Positions 18,104 through 27,353 are shown, counted from the first letter of the stretch. The stretch is DNA of 64,000 nt from Paraburkholderia rhynchosiae (GCF_002879865.1 NZ_PNXY01000010.1:124001-188000); one strand, 5' to 3'. Numbers and translations: made by a program. The notes: generated from the letters alone by a model not told the origin.

Positions 18104-19242
18104 GCGGACCTCGCGTCACGCGGTAATTCACGTTGAAAACGCGCCAATAGCAATAACGCCTCGGCTGCGCGCTTGATCTCTTGCGGGTCGGATTGCGGGT
18201 CCTCCTGCATATCACGCAGACGCGCGACGACCTTCGCGAGATAACCGCTCTGCGCGCCGAGCTCGGCCAGATCCTCGGCGGTAGGCAGCACTTGCAGACC
18301 GCTCAGATCGACGCGCAACGCGCGCACGCGCGCGCGGGCTTCTTCGACCGCAACCTGAATCGCTTCAGCATCGGCCAACGCGGCCGTGCCGCTCACGGAT
18401 ACACGCAGCACGTCGCTGCCGCTCAACATGGCGAGCCGCGCTTTCAGCGAGTCGACATCGGTCGGCACAGAAATCGTTTCATCCCAGCGATGCCATTGAT
18501 ACTGGCCAACGCGTACCGCTTCGACCGCCGGTTGTGCCCCTGGCTCGCTGAGTGTGACGTCGAGCATGAAGCCTGGATCGTTCGCGCGAAAACGGTCCTG
18601 CTCGTGCGTACCGGCATACCACGTTCGATCGTCGACGCGAAGATGGCCGTGCCAGTCGCCGAGCGCGAGATAGTCGAGACGGGCACTCGCGGCGCGCGTC
18701 GGTGAAATGGGATTGGACGAGTCGATGGCTTCCTGCAGAATGCCGCTCACGCTGCCGTGCGCAAGCCCGACGCGGTGATAACCCGGCGGCGTTTCAGCGG
18801 TATCGAAGAAGCCGGTGGTGTCGTCGTAAGTAATGCGTTGCGTGAGCGGCGCGCACAGCAACGCGCAGCGGCACGCGTCGAGCAACATCACGCCGGGTTT
18901 GAGCACCAGGCGCACATTCGGCGGCACGCAGTTCAAACGCTGCGCGCGGGTCCACACGCTTTCGACGAGCGCCGCGTCGTGATTGCCAGGCAGCATGATC
19001 CACGGGCCCGAAAAGGCTTGCAGCGCGGCGAACAGACGGCGGATCACCGTATCGGACACGGTCTGCAAGTCGAACACGTCGCCGGCCACGAGCACCGCGT
19101 CGACCTTGCGCGCGGCGGCTTCGTCGGCGATGCGGCGCACAGTGTCGAAACGAGCCTGCGCGAGATGCGCCGCTTCGTCCGGCTCGAACTGGCCGAATTG
19201 CGTGCCTATCTGCCAGTCCGCGGTGTGCAGAAACCTGATCAC
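18100..19242 (-). CDS. Metallophosphatase-type DNA repair exonuclease, YhaO/SbcD-like
   Basis: 380 residues from a GTG start (19242) preceded by AAGGGAGG. The calcineurin-like phosphodiesterase motifs run in order: D9 (HTADWQIG), GDVFD, GNHD, AHGS and GDWHGH, giving the metal ligands of the Mre11/SbcD family. A C-terminal helical part would contact the ATPase. It is followed by the YhaN-like ATPase with an ATGA overlap. Known relatives process DNA ends with Mn2+. Target preference is not visible. The open frame before 19242 lacks family similarity and is not included. Confidence 0.87.
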   Translation of the reverse strand: MIRFLHTADWQIGTQFGQFEPDEAAHLAQARFDTVRRIADEAAARKVDAVLVAGDVFDLQTVSDTVIRRLFAALQAFSGPWIMLPGNHDAALVESVWTRAQRLNCVPPNVRLVLKPGVMLLDACRCALLCAPLTQRITYDDTTGFFDTAETPPGYHRVGLAHGSVSGILQEAIDSSNPISPTRAASARLDYLALGDWHGHLRVDDRTWYAGTHEQDRFRANDPGFMLDVTLSEPGAQPAVEAVRVGQYQWHRWDETISVPTDVDSLKARLAMLSGSDVLRVSVSGTAALADAEAIQVAVEEARARVRALRVDLSGLQVLPTAEDLAELGAQSGYLAKVVARLRDMQEDPQSDPQEIKRAAEALLLLARFQRELPRDARSA

Positions 19243-19438
19243 TGTGCCTCCCTTCCGTTCAATTACATTGCGCGCCCGGCGTGCCCTGTTCACGTGGGCC
19301 GTCGCGGTTCAACCGTGGATGTTACCGCGCCGGCGCGGCAAAGATAGCCCCACGGGGTTTGCGCCTGACTGGCCACGCTTGCCGCATTGCGCACCGCACG
19401 GCGCTAAACTCGCGTTTCCGGACTCTGGCTCTCCGCCG

Positions 19439-20719
19439 ATGAACAAAGCACTCGAACTGAAACAGGCCAAACGCACGCCGTTGGCGCTCCTGCTGGCTGC
19501 GGCCTGCATCTTCGTCGCAACCGCGTTGATGCCGCGCGGCTTCTGGATCGACGGCATCAAGGCAGTGGCCGAAGCCGCGATGGTCGGCGCGCTCGCCGAC
19601 TGGTTCGCGGTCGCCGCGCTGTTCAGGCGCGTGCCGATTCCGGTCGTGTCGGCGCACACGGCGATCATTCCGCGCAACAAGCACAAGATTGCCGACAACC
19701 TGGCCGTGTTCGTGCAGGACAAGTTTCTCGACGTGCCGTCGCTCGTCGGCCTGATCAAGAAGCACGATCCGGCGCAGAGCATCACGCGCTGGCTGACTGA
19801 GCCCGTCAACACCGCGCGCCTCGGCGACTACGTGGTGAAGCTGACCAGCGGCATTCTTGATCTGACCGACGACGTGCGCATCCAGGTCTTCATCAAGGAC
19901 GCGTTGCGCGACCTGCTCGCGAAGGTCGATCTGTCGCAATCGATGGGCGCGATTCTCGACACACTCACCAGGGACGGCCGCCATCAGGAACTACTCGACG
20001 CCGGCATCGAACAGGTCGTGGCGCTGCTGCGCGAACAGCAGGCGCGCGAGTTTATCGCGGAACGCATCGTCGATTGGGTGAAAAGCGAGTATCCGAAGAT
20101 GGAGAAAATCCTGCCGTCCGCGTGGCTGGGTGAAAAAGGCGCTGAGGCCATTGCGAACGCCGTGAACCGGATGCTCGAACAGATCAGCGAAAACCCGACG
20201 CATCAGCTTCGCCAGAAGTTCGACGACGCCGCGCATAAAATGATCGTCAAGCTGAAAAACGATCCCGCGTTCCTGCAAAAAGGCGAGGAACTGAAGCGTT
20301 ACCTCGTGGAAGGGGAAGCGTTCGCCTCGTATGTGAAGGACATGTGGGGTGAATTGCGCGCGTGGCTCAAACGCGATCTGCAAAGCAGCGACTCGGCACT
20401 GCATGCGCGAGTCGTCGCGGCCGGTCAATGGGTGGGCCGCGAACTCGCGAACGACCCCGCGCTGCGCCAGTCGCTCAACGACCACCTCGAAGAGGCGGCG
20501 CGCGCGATGGCGCCCGAGTTCGCGCAATTCCTCACGCGGCATATCAGCGATACGGTGAAGAACTGGGACCCGCACGAGATGTCGCGGCAGATCGAATTGA
20601 ACATCGGTAAGGACCTGCAATACATCCGCATCAACGGGACGGTTGTCGGCGGCTTTATCGGCTTGCTACTGTATGCGAGCTCGCAGCTCTTCGACTTGCT
20701 GCGCGTGCACATCGGATGA
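19439..20719 (+). CDS. DUF445 family membrane protein
   Basis: 426 residues. An N-terminal hydrophobic helix (about 14-36) is followed by the family motif EAAMVGALADWFAVAALFRR, then a long charged helical region and a C-terminal transmembrane segment (VVGGFIGLLLYASSQLFDLL) next to YIRINGTVVGG. This is the layout of DUF445 (YjiN-type) inner-membrane proteins, whose function is unknown. The start MNKALELKQAKRTPLALLLAAA fits the family, and the long open frame upstream does not belong. It is divergent from the YhaO gene, and the AI-2E transporter gene follows 139 bases later. Confidence 0.85.
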   Translation: MNKALELKQAKRTPLALLLAAACIFVATALMPRGFWIDGIKAVAEAAMVGALADWFAVAALFRRVPIPVVSAHTAIIPRNKHKIADNLAVFVQDKFLDVPSLVGLIKKHDPAQSITRWLTEPVNTARLGDYVVKLTSGILDLTDDVRIQVFIKDALRDLLAKVDLSQSMGAILDTLTRDGRHQELLDAGIEQVVALLREQQAREFIAERIVDWVKSEYPKMEKILPSAWLGEKGAEAIANAVNRMLEQISENPTHQLRQKFDDAAHKMIVKLKNDPAFLQKGEELKRYLVEGEAFASYVKDMWGELRAWLKRDLQSSDSALHARVVAAGQWVGRELANDPALRQSLNDHLEEAARAMAPEFAQFLTRHISDTVKNWDPHEMSRQIELNIGKDLQYIRINGTVVGGFIGLLLYASSQLFDLLRVHIG

Positions 20720-20858
20720 GCGACGCGATATCGCGTCACGCGACGCAAAGCGCCTACAATTCAGGCATATGCTTTGCTTCAGCGCCTTCGCCGCACGCCG
20801 CCGCTTCATCGCGCGCGGGTCGAGAAGCGACCGCGCCACTCAATCGAACAGTGTGCTC

Positions 20859-22820
20859 ATGAAAATATCCTTACCGCCGCCTGGGCGGCCCAATCGCGTT
20901 TATCCGCCGGGCGCGCCGAGTTTGCATGGTCTTGCGTCGGTGATTACGGGCGTCGTCGTGGTCTGCGCGCTTTACTTCGGCCGGGCGGTGCTGATTCCAA
21001 TCACGCTCTCCGTGTTGCTGAGTTTTTTGCTCGCGCCGCTCGTGCAGACGTTGCGCCGGCTGCACATGGGACAGTTGCCGTCGATTTTCATTGCCGTACT
21101 GTTCGCGTTGGCCGCGCTGCTGGCCATCGGTGGGCTCATCGGGGCGCAGCTCGTGCAACTGGCGGGCGACTTGCCGCAGTATCAATACGCGATTGAGCAG
21201 AAGATCGAGACAGTGCAGGAGAAAACAGTCGGTCGCGCCGATTCGCTGATGAGCCGCGCCGCCGCCGCGCTGCAACGCGTCGCGCCGTCGAAGCCGCCGC
21301 CGCCACGTCCCACCGGGCGCGCGGCTCGCAATGCGCCCGCTGTGCCACAGCCCGTCGAGGTGCACGAGCCGGCGCCGACGCCCTTGCAACTCGCGCAGCG
21401 TGCGTTGTCGCCGGCCATCGCGCCGATTGAAACCACGTTCATCGTACTGGTGGTGACGATTTTCATCCTGCTGCAGCGCGAGGATTTGCGCGACCGTCTG
21501 ATCAGTCTGTTCGGCTCACGCGACCTGCATCGCACGACAACCGCGATCAATGACGCGGCCGTGCGCCTGAGCCGCTATTTCGTCGCGCAACTCGGCGTGA
21601 ACCTGAGCGCGGGCGGCGTAATCGCGATCGGCCTCGCGATTATCGGCGTGCCTGGCGCGTTGCTGTTCGGCGTGATCGCGGCCCTGCTGCGCTTTGTGCC
21701 GTATATCGGCATCTGGATCGCGGCGATTCTCGCCGTGTTCCTTGCCGCCGCCATTCAGCCGCAATGGACCATGGCGGTGTACACGCTGATCCTTTTTATC
21801 GTCGTGGATGTGGTGGCCGGGCAGATCGCGGAGCCGCTGCTGTATGGACATCGCTCGGGGCTGTCGCCACTGGCGGTCGTCGTCGCGGCGATTTTCTGGA
21901 GCTGGCTGTGGGGGCCGGTCGGCCTCGTGCTGTCTACGCCGCTCACGCTATGCGTCGTGACGCTCGGGCGTTACGCCGACCGGCTGAACTTTCTCACGGT
22001 GCTGCTCGGCGACCAGCCGGCGCTCACGCCCGCACAGAACTTCTATCAACGGCTTCTCGCGGACGATCCGCATGAAGCGATCGTGCAGGCCGAGCGTCTC
22101 TTGCGCGAAATGTCGTTGATCGACTACTACGACAAGGTCGCGCTCGAAGGACTCAAGCTCGCGCGCAACGATGCGACGCGCGGCGTGCTGATGCCCGACC
22201 AGTTGGCCCGTGTGAACGAGGCACTGGTGGACATAGTCGAAAATCTTGAAATCGCCGATGGCCTGCCGGATCGGCTGAGTCGCACGGAATCCGCCGACAC
22301 CGCCGCCGCGCTGCTCGCTTCGGCGTCGGCCGATCTCTCGGAGCGGCACGACAGTCACAAGCAGGCGCATTCGTCAGTGCATAACGACGCTGAAAGAACC
22401 GCGGTGCTGTGTGTGCCGGGACGCGGCCCGTTCGACGAAGTCACGACCGCGATTGCCGTGCAGTTGCTCAGCCGCCAGGGCTTCGCGCCGATCATGGCAA
22501 CGCACTCCGGCTACCGCAGCGCCCGCGCCGACGAACCGAGCTATCAAAATGCGCCGATCATCTGCATCGTCACGCTCGACGCTCCTGACTCGCCGCCGTA
22601 TCTGCGCAATATGCTTCGGCGCACGCGCGAATGGCGGCCCAGGGCGACGCTGGTGGTCGGCGTCGGCGGCACCGCGGAGAACGGGCAGGAAGCAGGAATG
22701 GGCGCAACCGGTGCATCGCATTCGGCGCCGACCTTCCGCACGATGATCGAGGAATGCCAGGTGGCCGTGAGCGCGCTCCACGCGCGTCAGCCTACGCACG
22801 TCGGCGGCGTTGCGGATTGA
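20859..22820 (+). CDS. AI-2E family (PerM-like) transporter with long C-terminal extension
   Basis: 653 residues. About 1-370 carries the AI-2E/PerM fold: paired N-terminal membrane helices, a periplasmic-type insert rich in Pro and Ala, then TFIVLVVTIFILLQREDLRDRLI, GVIAALLRFVPYIGIWIA and AEPLLYGHRSGLSPLAVVVAAIFW, all typical of the family. Family members export small molecules, but the name does not prove AI-2 transport. The remaining roughly 270 residues are soluble and include TAVLCVPGRGPFDEVTTAIA, so this is a long-form member. ATG 20859 is the best start. A strong hairpin terminator follows the gene. Confidence 0.83.
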   Translation: MKISLPPPGRPNRVYPPGAPSLHGLASVITGVVVVCALYFGRAVLIPITLSVLLSFLLAPLVQTLRRLHMGQLPSIFIAVLFALAALLAIGGLIGAQLVQLAGDLPQYQYAIEQKIETVQEKTVGRADSLMSRAAAALQRVAPSKPPPPRPTGRAARNAPAVPQPVEVHEPAPTPLQLAQRALSPAIAPIETTFIVLVVTIFILLQREDLRDRLISLFGSRDLHRTTTAINDAAVRLSRYFVAQLGVNLSAGGVIAIGLAIIGVPGALLFGVIAALLRFVPYIGIWIAAILAVFLAAAIQPQWTMAVYTLILFIVVDVVAGQIAEPLLYGHRSGLSPLAVVVAAIFWSWLWGPVGLVLSTPLTLCVVTLGRYADRLNFLTVLLGDQPALTPAQNFYQRLLADDPHEAIVQAERLLREMSLIDYYDKVALEGLKLARNDATRGVLMPDQLARVNEALVDIVENLEIADGLPDRLSRTESADTAAALLASASADLSERHDSHKQAHSSVHNDAERTAVLCVPGRGPFDEVTTAIAVQLLSRQGFAPIMATHSGYRSARADEPSYQNAPIICIVTLDAPDSPPYLRNMLRRTREWRPRATLVVGVGGTAENGQEAGMGATGASHSAPTFRTMIEECQVAVSALHARQPTHVGGVAD

Positions 22821-22867
22821 ATCGTAGACCGCGGTGTAACTCGAAAAAGCCCTGCAAATAGCGGTAA

Positions 22868-22899
22868 AAAGCCGCCGCGAAAAAACACGCGGCGGCTTT
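22868..22899. terminator. Bidirectional intrinsic terminator
   Basis: A perfect 12-bp stem, AAAGCCGCCGCG / CGCGGCGGCTTT, encloses the loop AAAAAACA. A-rich sequence on the left and T-rich on the right let it serve both the AI-2E gene (plus) and the reductase gene (minus), which converge here. Confidence 0.85.
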
Positions 22900-22934
22900 C
22901 TCATTCATGCATCTTCACGCTGCATTCGCTGCGT

Positions 22935-23909
22935 TCAGTACAGGCCCAACGTTCTCGCATGCAAACGCGCGAGTCCGAGCAACGCATCCGTGTATGGCGT
23001 CTGAACGTCAGTGAGTTGTCCAAGCTCACGCACCGCGCCCACGAGCGCATCGAGTTCGACTGCCTTGCCCGCGTGCACGTCCTGCAACATCGACGTTTTC
23101 ATCGCACCGAGTTTAAGTGTGACCGCGTGCCGGTCCTCGGGGTCCTGGTCGATTGGAATGCCGAAGCGCGCGCCGATTTCCTTCGCTTCGAGCATGATGC
23201 TCGTGATGAAGTTACGCGCCAGTTCATCGCCGAGAATGCGGTCGGTGGTCGCGCCGGTGATTGCGCTGACCGGATTCATCGTCATATTGCCCCACAGCTT
23301 GTACCAGACGTCGCGCTGAATCTGCTCCGACATCGTCGCATTGAAGCCGGCCGCAACCAGCGTGTCAGTCAGCGCCTTGACGCGCTCGCTCGGCCGCCCC
23401 GCAGCCTCGCCGATTATCAGCCCGTTGCCCTGATGATGCCGGATCACGCCTGGCGCCTCGACGAGACAGCTTGCGTGCACCACGCAGCCCGCCGTTTGCT
23501 CGCTCGGAATGGCGGCAGCGATTGCACCGTCCGGGTCGATCGACGTCAACCGCTTGCCTGCGAATTCGCCGCGCAGCCCGTCGCAGAACCACCACGGCAC
23601 GCCGTTCATCGCCGTCAGCACGATGGTTTGCGGGCCGAGCAGCGGCGCGATATGCGCGGCCACCGACGCCATTGCCGGAGCCTTGACCGCCACTACCACG
23701 AGATCCTGAACGCCGAGATCCGCCGGATCTTCCGCCGCTTTCACCTGGACTGCACGCGTCTCGCCGCTTTCAATCAGACGCAAGCCTTGCTCGCGCAACG
23801 CAGCGAGCGTCGCGCCGCGCGCCACCACGCTCACGTCATGACCGGCTTGCGCAAGCCTCACGCCCATCCATCCGCCAATCGCGCCCGCGCCGTAAATTGC
23901 TGCTTTCAT
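22935..23909 (-). CDS. Ketopantoate reductase (PanE/ApbA) family oxidoreductase
   Basis: 324 residues beginning MKAAIYGAGAIGGWMGVRLA, the NADP-binding Rossmann motif of the 2-dehydropantoate 2-reductase family. VWYKLWGNMTMNPVSAITGA and a C-terminal helical domain with SMLQDVHAGKAVELDALVGA carry the family's catalytic Lys and substrate-binding pattern. Known prototype reaction: NADPH reduction of ketopantoate to pantoate. Genomes carry several paralogues, so the substrate here is uncertain. It lies directly downstream of a class II aldolase-like gene, which suggests a catabolic unit rather than vitamin B5 synthesis. ATG 23909 is chosen, and the frame upstream is repeat-derived. Confidence 0.82.
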   Translation of the reverse strand: MKAAIYGAGAIGGWMGVRLAQAGHDVSVVARGATLAALREQGLRLIESGETRAVQVKAAEDPADLGVQDLVVVAVKAPAMASVAAHIAPLLGPQTIVLTAMNGVPWWFCDGLRGEFAGKRLTSIDPDGAIAAAIPSEQTAGCVVHASCLVEAPGVIRHHQGNGLIIGEAAGRPSERVKALTDTLVAAGFNATMSEQIQRDVWYKLWGNMTMNPVSAITGATTDRILGDELARNFITSIMLEAKEIGARFGIPIDQDPEDRHAVTLKLGAMKTSMLQDVHAGKAVELDALVGAVRELGQLTDVQTPYTDALLGLARLHARTLGLY

Positions 23910-23911
23910 CG

Positions 23912-23947
23912 TTTCAGTCCTTGTTTCAGCCCTTGTTTCAGTCCTTG
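23912..23947 (-). repeat. 12-bp tandem repeat, three copies, between aldolase and reductase genes
   Basis: On the plus strand TTTCAGTCCTTG, TTTCAGCCCTTG and TTTCAGTCCTTG follow each other without gaps. Read on the coding (minus) strand each unit contains an AAGG(A/G)C stretch, so the Shine-Dalgarno-like sequence before the reductase ATG is triplicated. The repeat also holds the stop codon of the aldolase gene (23938-23940). Confidence 0.88.
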
Positions 23948-24729
23948 TAACTCGCGTCGATGCGCTCGACGCGCCGCACCAGCGCATCGAACACATCCTG
24001 TCCCGCGCCGTGACGCGGATCGAATTGCAGCGCGTCGCGCGAGCAGCAGATCGCCACTTCTTCGGGAACCGGTCGCGCCTTGCCCATCGAGAACGTGGCC
24101 ATCTGGATTTCGCACGCGCGGTTCAGCGTCCACAGGATCGCGAAAGTTTGCGGCAACGTGCGGCCCCACGCAAGCAGTCCATGATTGCGCAGAATCACCG
24201 CCTGCCTGTCGCCGATATGCTCGACGAGGCGCGGCCCTTCTTCCGCATGCACGGTGATGCCCTCGAAATCGTGATACGCGATGCGCTCGTGCAACTGCGC
24301 GCTGTAGAAATTGGTCTGCTGCAAGCCGTCTTCCAGACAGGCCACCGCTACTCCCGCCGTGGTATGCGTGTGCATCACACAATGCGCGTCGGGCAAGCCT
24401 TCATGAATCGCCGCGTGCACGACAAAACCGGCCGGATTGACCGGATAACGCGAGTGATCGAGCACGCGCCCTTGCCCGTCGATCTTTACCAGATTGCTCG
24501 CCGTCACTTCGCTGTAGTGCAAGCCGAACGGATTAATCAGGAACTGTCGCTCGCCGCCGCTCACGCTCGCCGGCACGCGCAACGTGATGTGGTTGTAGAT
24601 CATCTCCGTCCAGCCGAGCATGTCGAAGATGCGGTAGCACGCAGCCAGCTGAACGCGCGCCTGCCATTCGTCGGGATGCATGGCGGTGGTTGCCGGCGAA
24701 CTCGCCGGTTGCATATCAAGTGTCGTCAT
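23938..24729 (-). CDS. Class II aldolase/adducin family protein
   Basis: 263 residues with metal-ligand histidines in HCVMHTHT and RNHGLLAWG and the family motif NHITLRVP near the N-terminus. Prototype members (AraD, FucA) use Zn2+ for aldol cleavage or epimerisation of phosphorylated sugars, but many family members of this type are uncharacterised. MTTLDMQPASS starts at 24729, where the coding sequence proper begins. It precedes the PanE-like gene by 28 bases on the same strand, so the two probably form an operon. The substrate is not deducible. Confidence 0.85.
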   Translation of the reverse strand: MTTLDMQPASSPATTAMHPDEWQARVQLAACYRIFDMLGWTEMIYNHITLRVPASVSGGERQFLINPFGLHYSEVTASNLVKIDGQGRVLDHSRYPVNPAGFVVHAAIHEGLPDAHCVMHTHTTAGVAVACLEDGLQQTNFYSAQLHERIAYHDFEGITVHAEEGPRLVEHIGDRQAVILRNHGLLAWGRTLPQTFAILWTLNRACEIQMATFSMGKARPVPEEVAICCSRDALQFDPRHGAGQDVFDALVRRVERIDASYKD

Positions 24730-24784
24730 CGACGTCTCCCCCTTGGTTATCTTGTGGCTGCGCGCGTTATCCACGCAAGCGCTG

Positions 24785-25984
24785 CTATGCGCCCGACACC
24801 ACGGCCGCAATCGACGACGCCACATAATCGGCGTTGCGCGCATTCAGGCCTGCCACGCACATGCGCCCCGAACGCAACACATACACCGCATGTTCGTTGC
24901 GCAGGCGTTCGACCTGGCTCTCGTTCAAACCCGTATAGGTAAACATGCCGCGTTGTGCGACGTAACGCGCGCGCATCACTTCGTCGACGCGGCCGGCGAG
25001 CCCCGCGTGGATCATGCCGCGCATGGCGAGAATGCGCTCGCGCATGGTGGCCAGTTCCGCTTCCCACGAGGCGCGCAACGACGTATCGGAGAGCACGTTC
25101 GCGACGAGGCGTGCGCCGTGCGTCGGCGGATTGCTGTAGTTCGCGCGTACCGTGGACATCAACTGGCCGAGCACGCGGCTCGCTTCGCCGGCGTCCTTGC
25201 AGACGACACTCAGCGCGCCGCAACGCTCGCCGTACAGCGAAAAATTCTTCGAGAACGAATTGGCTGTAATCAACGGTATATCGGCGTCGGCCAGCATGCG
25301 CACGCAGGCAGCGTCTTCTTCCAGACCCGCGCCAAAGCCCTGATAAGCCATATCGACGAACGCGATCAGCCTGCGACGCTGCAATACCGGCACGAGTTCG
25401 GCCCATTGCGCGGTGCTCAGATCGACACCGGTCGGGTTGTGGCAGCAAGCATGCAACAGCACGATGCTGCGCTCGGGCAAGCGGCCGATCATGTCGATCA
25501 TATCGGCGAAACGCAGGCCGCCCGTCTCTTCGTCGTAATACGGGTAAGTGTTGACCGTTAGGCCCGCGCCTTCGAACACCACGCGGTGATTTTCCCAACT
25601 CGGATCGCTGATCCAGATTTGCGAAGCGGGAAAATAGCGCCGCAGGAAATCGGCGCCGACCTTCAGCGCGCCCGAGCCGCCGATAGTCTGCAACGTCGCA
25701 ATGCGGCCCGCGGCGCGCGCCTCGCTGTTCGCGCCGAACACTAGCGCTTGAGCGGTTTCACGATAGAGCGGCAGGCCCGACATCGGCAGATAGGAACGCG
25801 GGCCGATCGCGTCGAGCAACGCGGATTCGGCGCGGCGCACGGCGTCCATGACGGGGAGCTTGCCCGCGTCGTCGAAGTAGATGCCGATGCTCAGGTTGAC
25901 CTTGTTCGGGCGCGGATCGAGCTGGAAATCTTCGTTCAGGCTGAGAATCGGATCGCCGGGATAGGCGGGAATATGTTCGAACAT
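24785..25984 (-). CDS. tyrB: Aromatic-amino-acid/aspartate aminotransferase (class I)
   Basis: 399 residues, the family length. The start MFEHIPAYPGDPILSLNEDF matches TyrB/AspC enzymes. The PLP-binding lysine lies in NSFSKNFSLYGER, substrate residues in HACCHNPTGVD, and the C-terminal arginine region in SGRMCVAGLN. Known reaction: reversible transamination of Tyr, Phe or Asp with 2-oxoglutarate in the cytoplasm. It is divergent from a LysR gene, with two inverted repeats between them that could regulate both. Paralogues are common in Burkholderiaceae, so tyrB is the best but not the only possible symbol. Confidence 0.88.
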   Translation of the reverse strand: MFEHIPAYPGDPILSLNEDFQLDPRPNKVNLSIGIYFDDAGKLPVMDAVRRAESALLDAIGPRSYLPMSGLPLYRETAQALVFGANSEARAAGRIATLQTIGGSGALKVGADFLRRYFPASQIWISDPSWENHRVVFEGAGLTVNTYPYYDEETGGLRFADMIDMIGRLPERSIVLLHACCHNPTGVDLSTAQWAELVPVLQRRRLIAFVDMAYQGFGAGLEEDAACVRMLADADIPLITANSFSKNFSLYGERCGALSVVCKDAGEASRVLGQLMSTVRANYSNPPTHGARLVANVLSDTSLRASWEAELATMRERILAMRGMIHAGLAGRVDEVMRARYVAQRGMFTYTGLNESQVERLRNEHAVYVLRSGRMCVAGLNARNADYVASSIAAVVSGA

Positions 25985-26040
25985 GGCATTTCCTTGAATG
26001 GAGCCCTGACGTCGTGCCGACGTTGCGTCGATGGCCGGGC

Positions 26041-26055
26041 TAGACTCAAAGTCTA
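26041..26055. promoter_or_regulatory. Palindrome between tyrB and lysR-type gene
   Basis: TAGACT-CAA-AGTCTA is a perfect 6-bp inverted repeat with a 3-base spacer, 57 bases before the tyrB start. A LysR or other dimeric regulator could bind here; this is inferred from symmetry and position. Confidence 0.5.
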
Positions 26056-26129
26056 AGCGCGTTTGTGTGCCTGCGTCGATTGGGACAAGTGTCGATGAAC
26101 GCGCCCCAATCCACAATCAACGGATTTTT

Positions 26130-26160
26130 CACGATTCGTAAGTTTTTCTTTAGAATCGTG
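26130..26160. promoter_or_regulatory. Inverted repeat just before the LysR-type gene
   Basis: CACGATTC (26130-26137) and GAATCGTG (26153-26160) are perfect 8-bp arms 15 bases apart. The right arm ends two bases before the ATG at 26163, so binding or hairpin formation would interfere with expression of the regulator itself. Autoregulation is inferred. Confidence 0.55.
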
Positions 26161-26162
26161 CC

Positions 26163-27101
26163 ATGCCACTTAATCGCGTCACCATCCGCCAGTTCGAAGC
26201 GTTCCTCGCTATTGTCGATCTTCACAGCATCGGCGCGGCGGCGGAGCGGCTCGGGCTGACGTCCTCCGCGGTCAGTCAATTGCTGGCCGAACTCGAAACG
26301 GAGCTCGGCTTCCGCCTGTTTGACCGAACGACGCGGCGCGTGAATCTGTCGAGCGCGGGTCAGGACTTCCTCGCGTCGGCAGAATCCGTGTTACGCCACG
26401 TGCGTGCCGCCGCCCAATCCGCTGACGATATCCGCAACCGCGCCGCCGGCATCGTTCGTATTGGCGCGCCATTGGTGCTGGCGTCGACCGCGTTGCCCGC
26501 CGCGATTGCCGACTACGCGCGCGACAAACCGAAGGTGGTCGTGCGCATTTGCGATACCGTGGTCGAGCAACTGGTTGAGCGCGTCGAAAGCGGTGACGTG
26601 GACCTCGCGATCGGACCTGACCGGCAAACCGGCGCACGTGTGCGACGCGACTCGGCCTTTGCGAGCCCTTGGGTCATGTGGTGCTCGCCTTCGCATCCAC
26701 TCAGCGCACGGCGGCGCGTGCTGTGGCAGCATTTGCGCGATGTACCGATCGTCGCGACCGGCCGCGACCACGAACGCGCGGTCGAGCGGATGCTCGCGAA
26801 TCTGCCGGTCGAGGCGCGCATCATTCCGGTGGACGTGGTGGACAACGTCACCACTGCGTTCGGCATCGCATCGCAAGGACTGGCGGTGACGCTCGCGCCG
26901 GCTTACGTTGCGCCGCTTGCGCGCACCTTCGGCCTGGTGATGAAGCGAATCGTCGATCCGGAAACCATCCGCGAGGTTTGCGTATATCGCTCCACCGAAC
27001 GCGCGCTGTCTCCGCCCGCCGACGGCTTCGCGGATTTCATCGTGCCGTGGCTGAAGCGCTGGGATCGCGAGACGCAAGCGGAGGCACGCGCAAAAACGTA
27101 G
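26163..27101 (+). CDS. LysR-family transcriptional regulator
   Basis: 312 residues. The N-terminal helix-turn-helix is seen in DLHSIGAAAERLGLTSSAVSQLLAELE (split about residues 18-44), followed by a LysR substrate-binding domain (RIGAPLVLASTALPAAIADYA onwards). It is divergent from tyrB and so a candidate regulator of aromatic aminotransferase expression, although the effector and target are unknown. An inverted repeat abuts its start codon. Spacing to the next plus-strand gene (trehalase) is 252 bases, so it is probably monocistronic. Confidence 0.88.
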   Translation: MPLNRVTIRQFEAFLAIVDLHSIGAAAERLGLTSSAVSQLLAELETELGFRLFDRTTRRVNLSSAGQDFLASAESVLRHVRAAAQSADDIRNRAAGIVRIGAPLVLASTALPAAIADYARDKPKVVVRICDTVVEQLVERVESGDVDLAIGPDRQTGARVRRDSAFASPWVMWCSPSHPLSARRRVLWQHLRDVPIVATGRDHERAVERMLANLPVEARIIPVDVVDNVTTAFGIASQGLAVTLAPAYVAPLARTFGLVMKRIVDPETIREVCVYRSTERALSPPADGFADFIVPWLKRWDRETQAEARAKT

Positions 27102-27353
27102 CTGAAGCGGGAGATGCGGTCATTTTTTCGACATTCAGCGAACCAGACCATTGCGCGCCGGAATATTTTTCAGGGTTTCGTGCGGTCTTCTCTGCGCTGC
27201 ATCACCGGGTAATCGTGGAGGACGGGTCTTCTCTCCTGCTTCGACTACACAGCTCTAAAGACGCACGCAACTTTGGCGGACTTTGCCGTGTCAATGATGC
27301 GAAGAAAGCAGTTTCACTCTCTTATTCATGCCTCCAGGTCCATCCTTCAGCCG

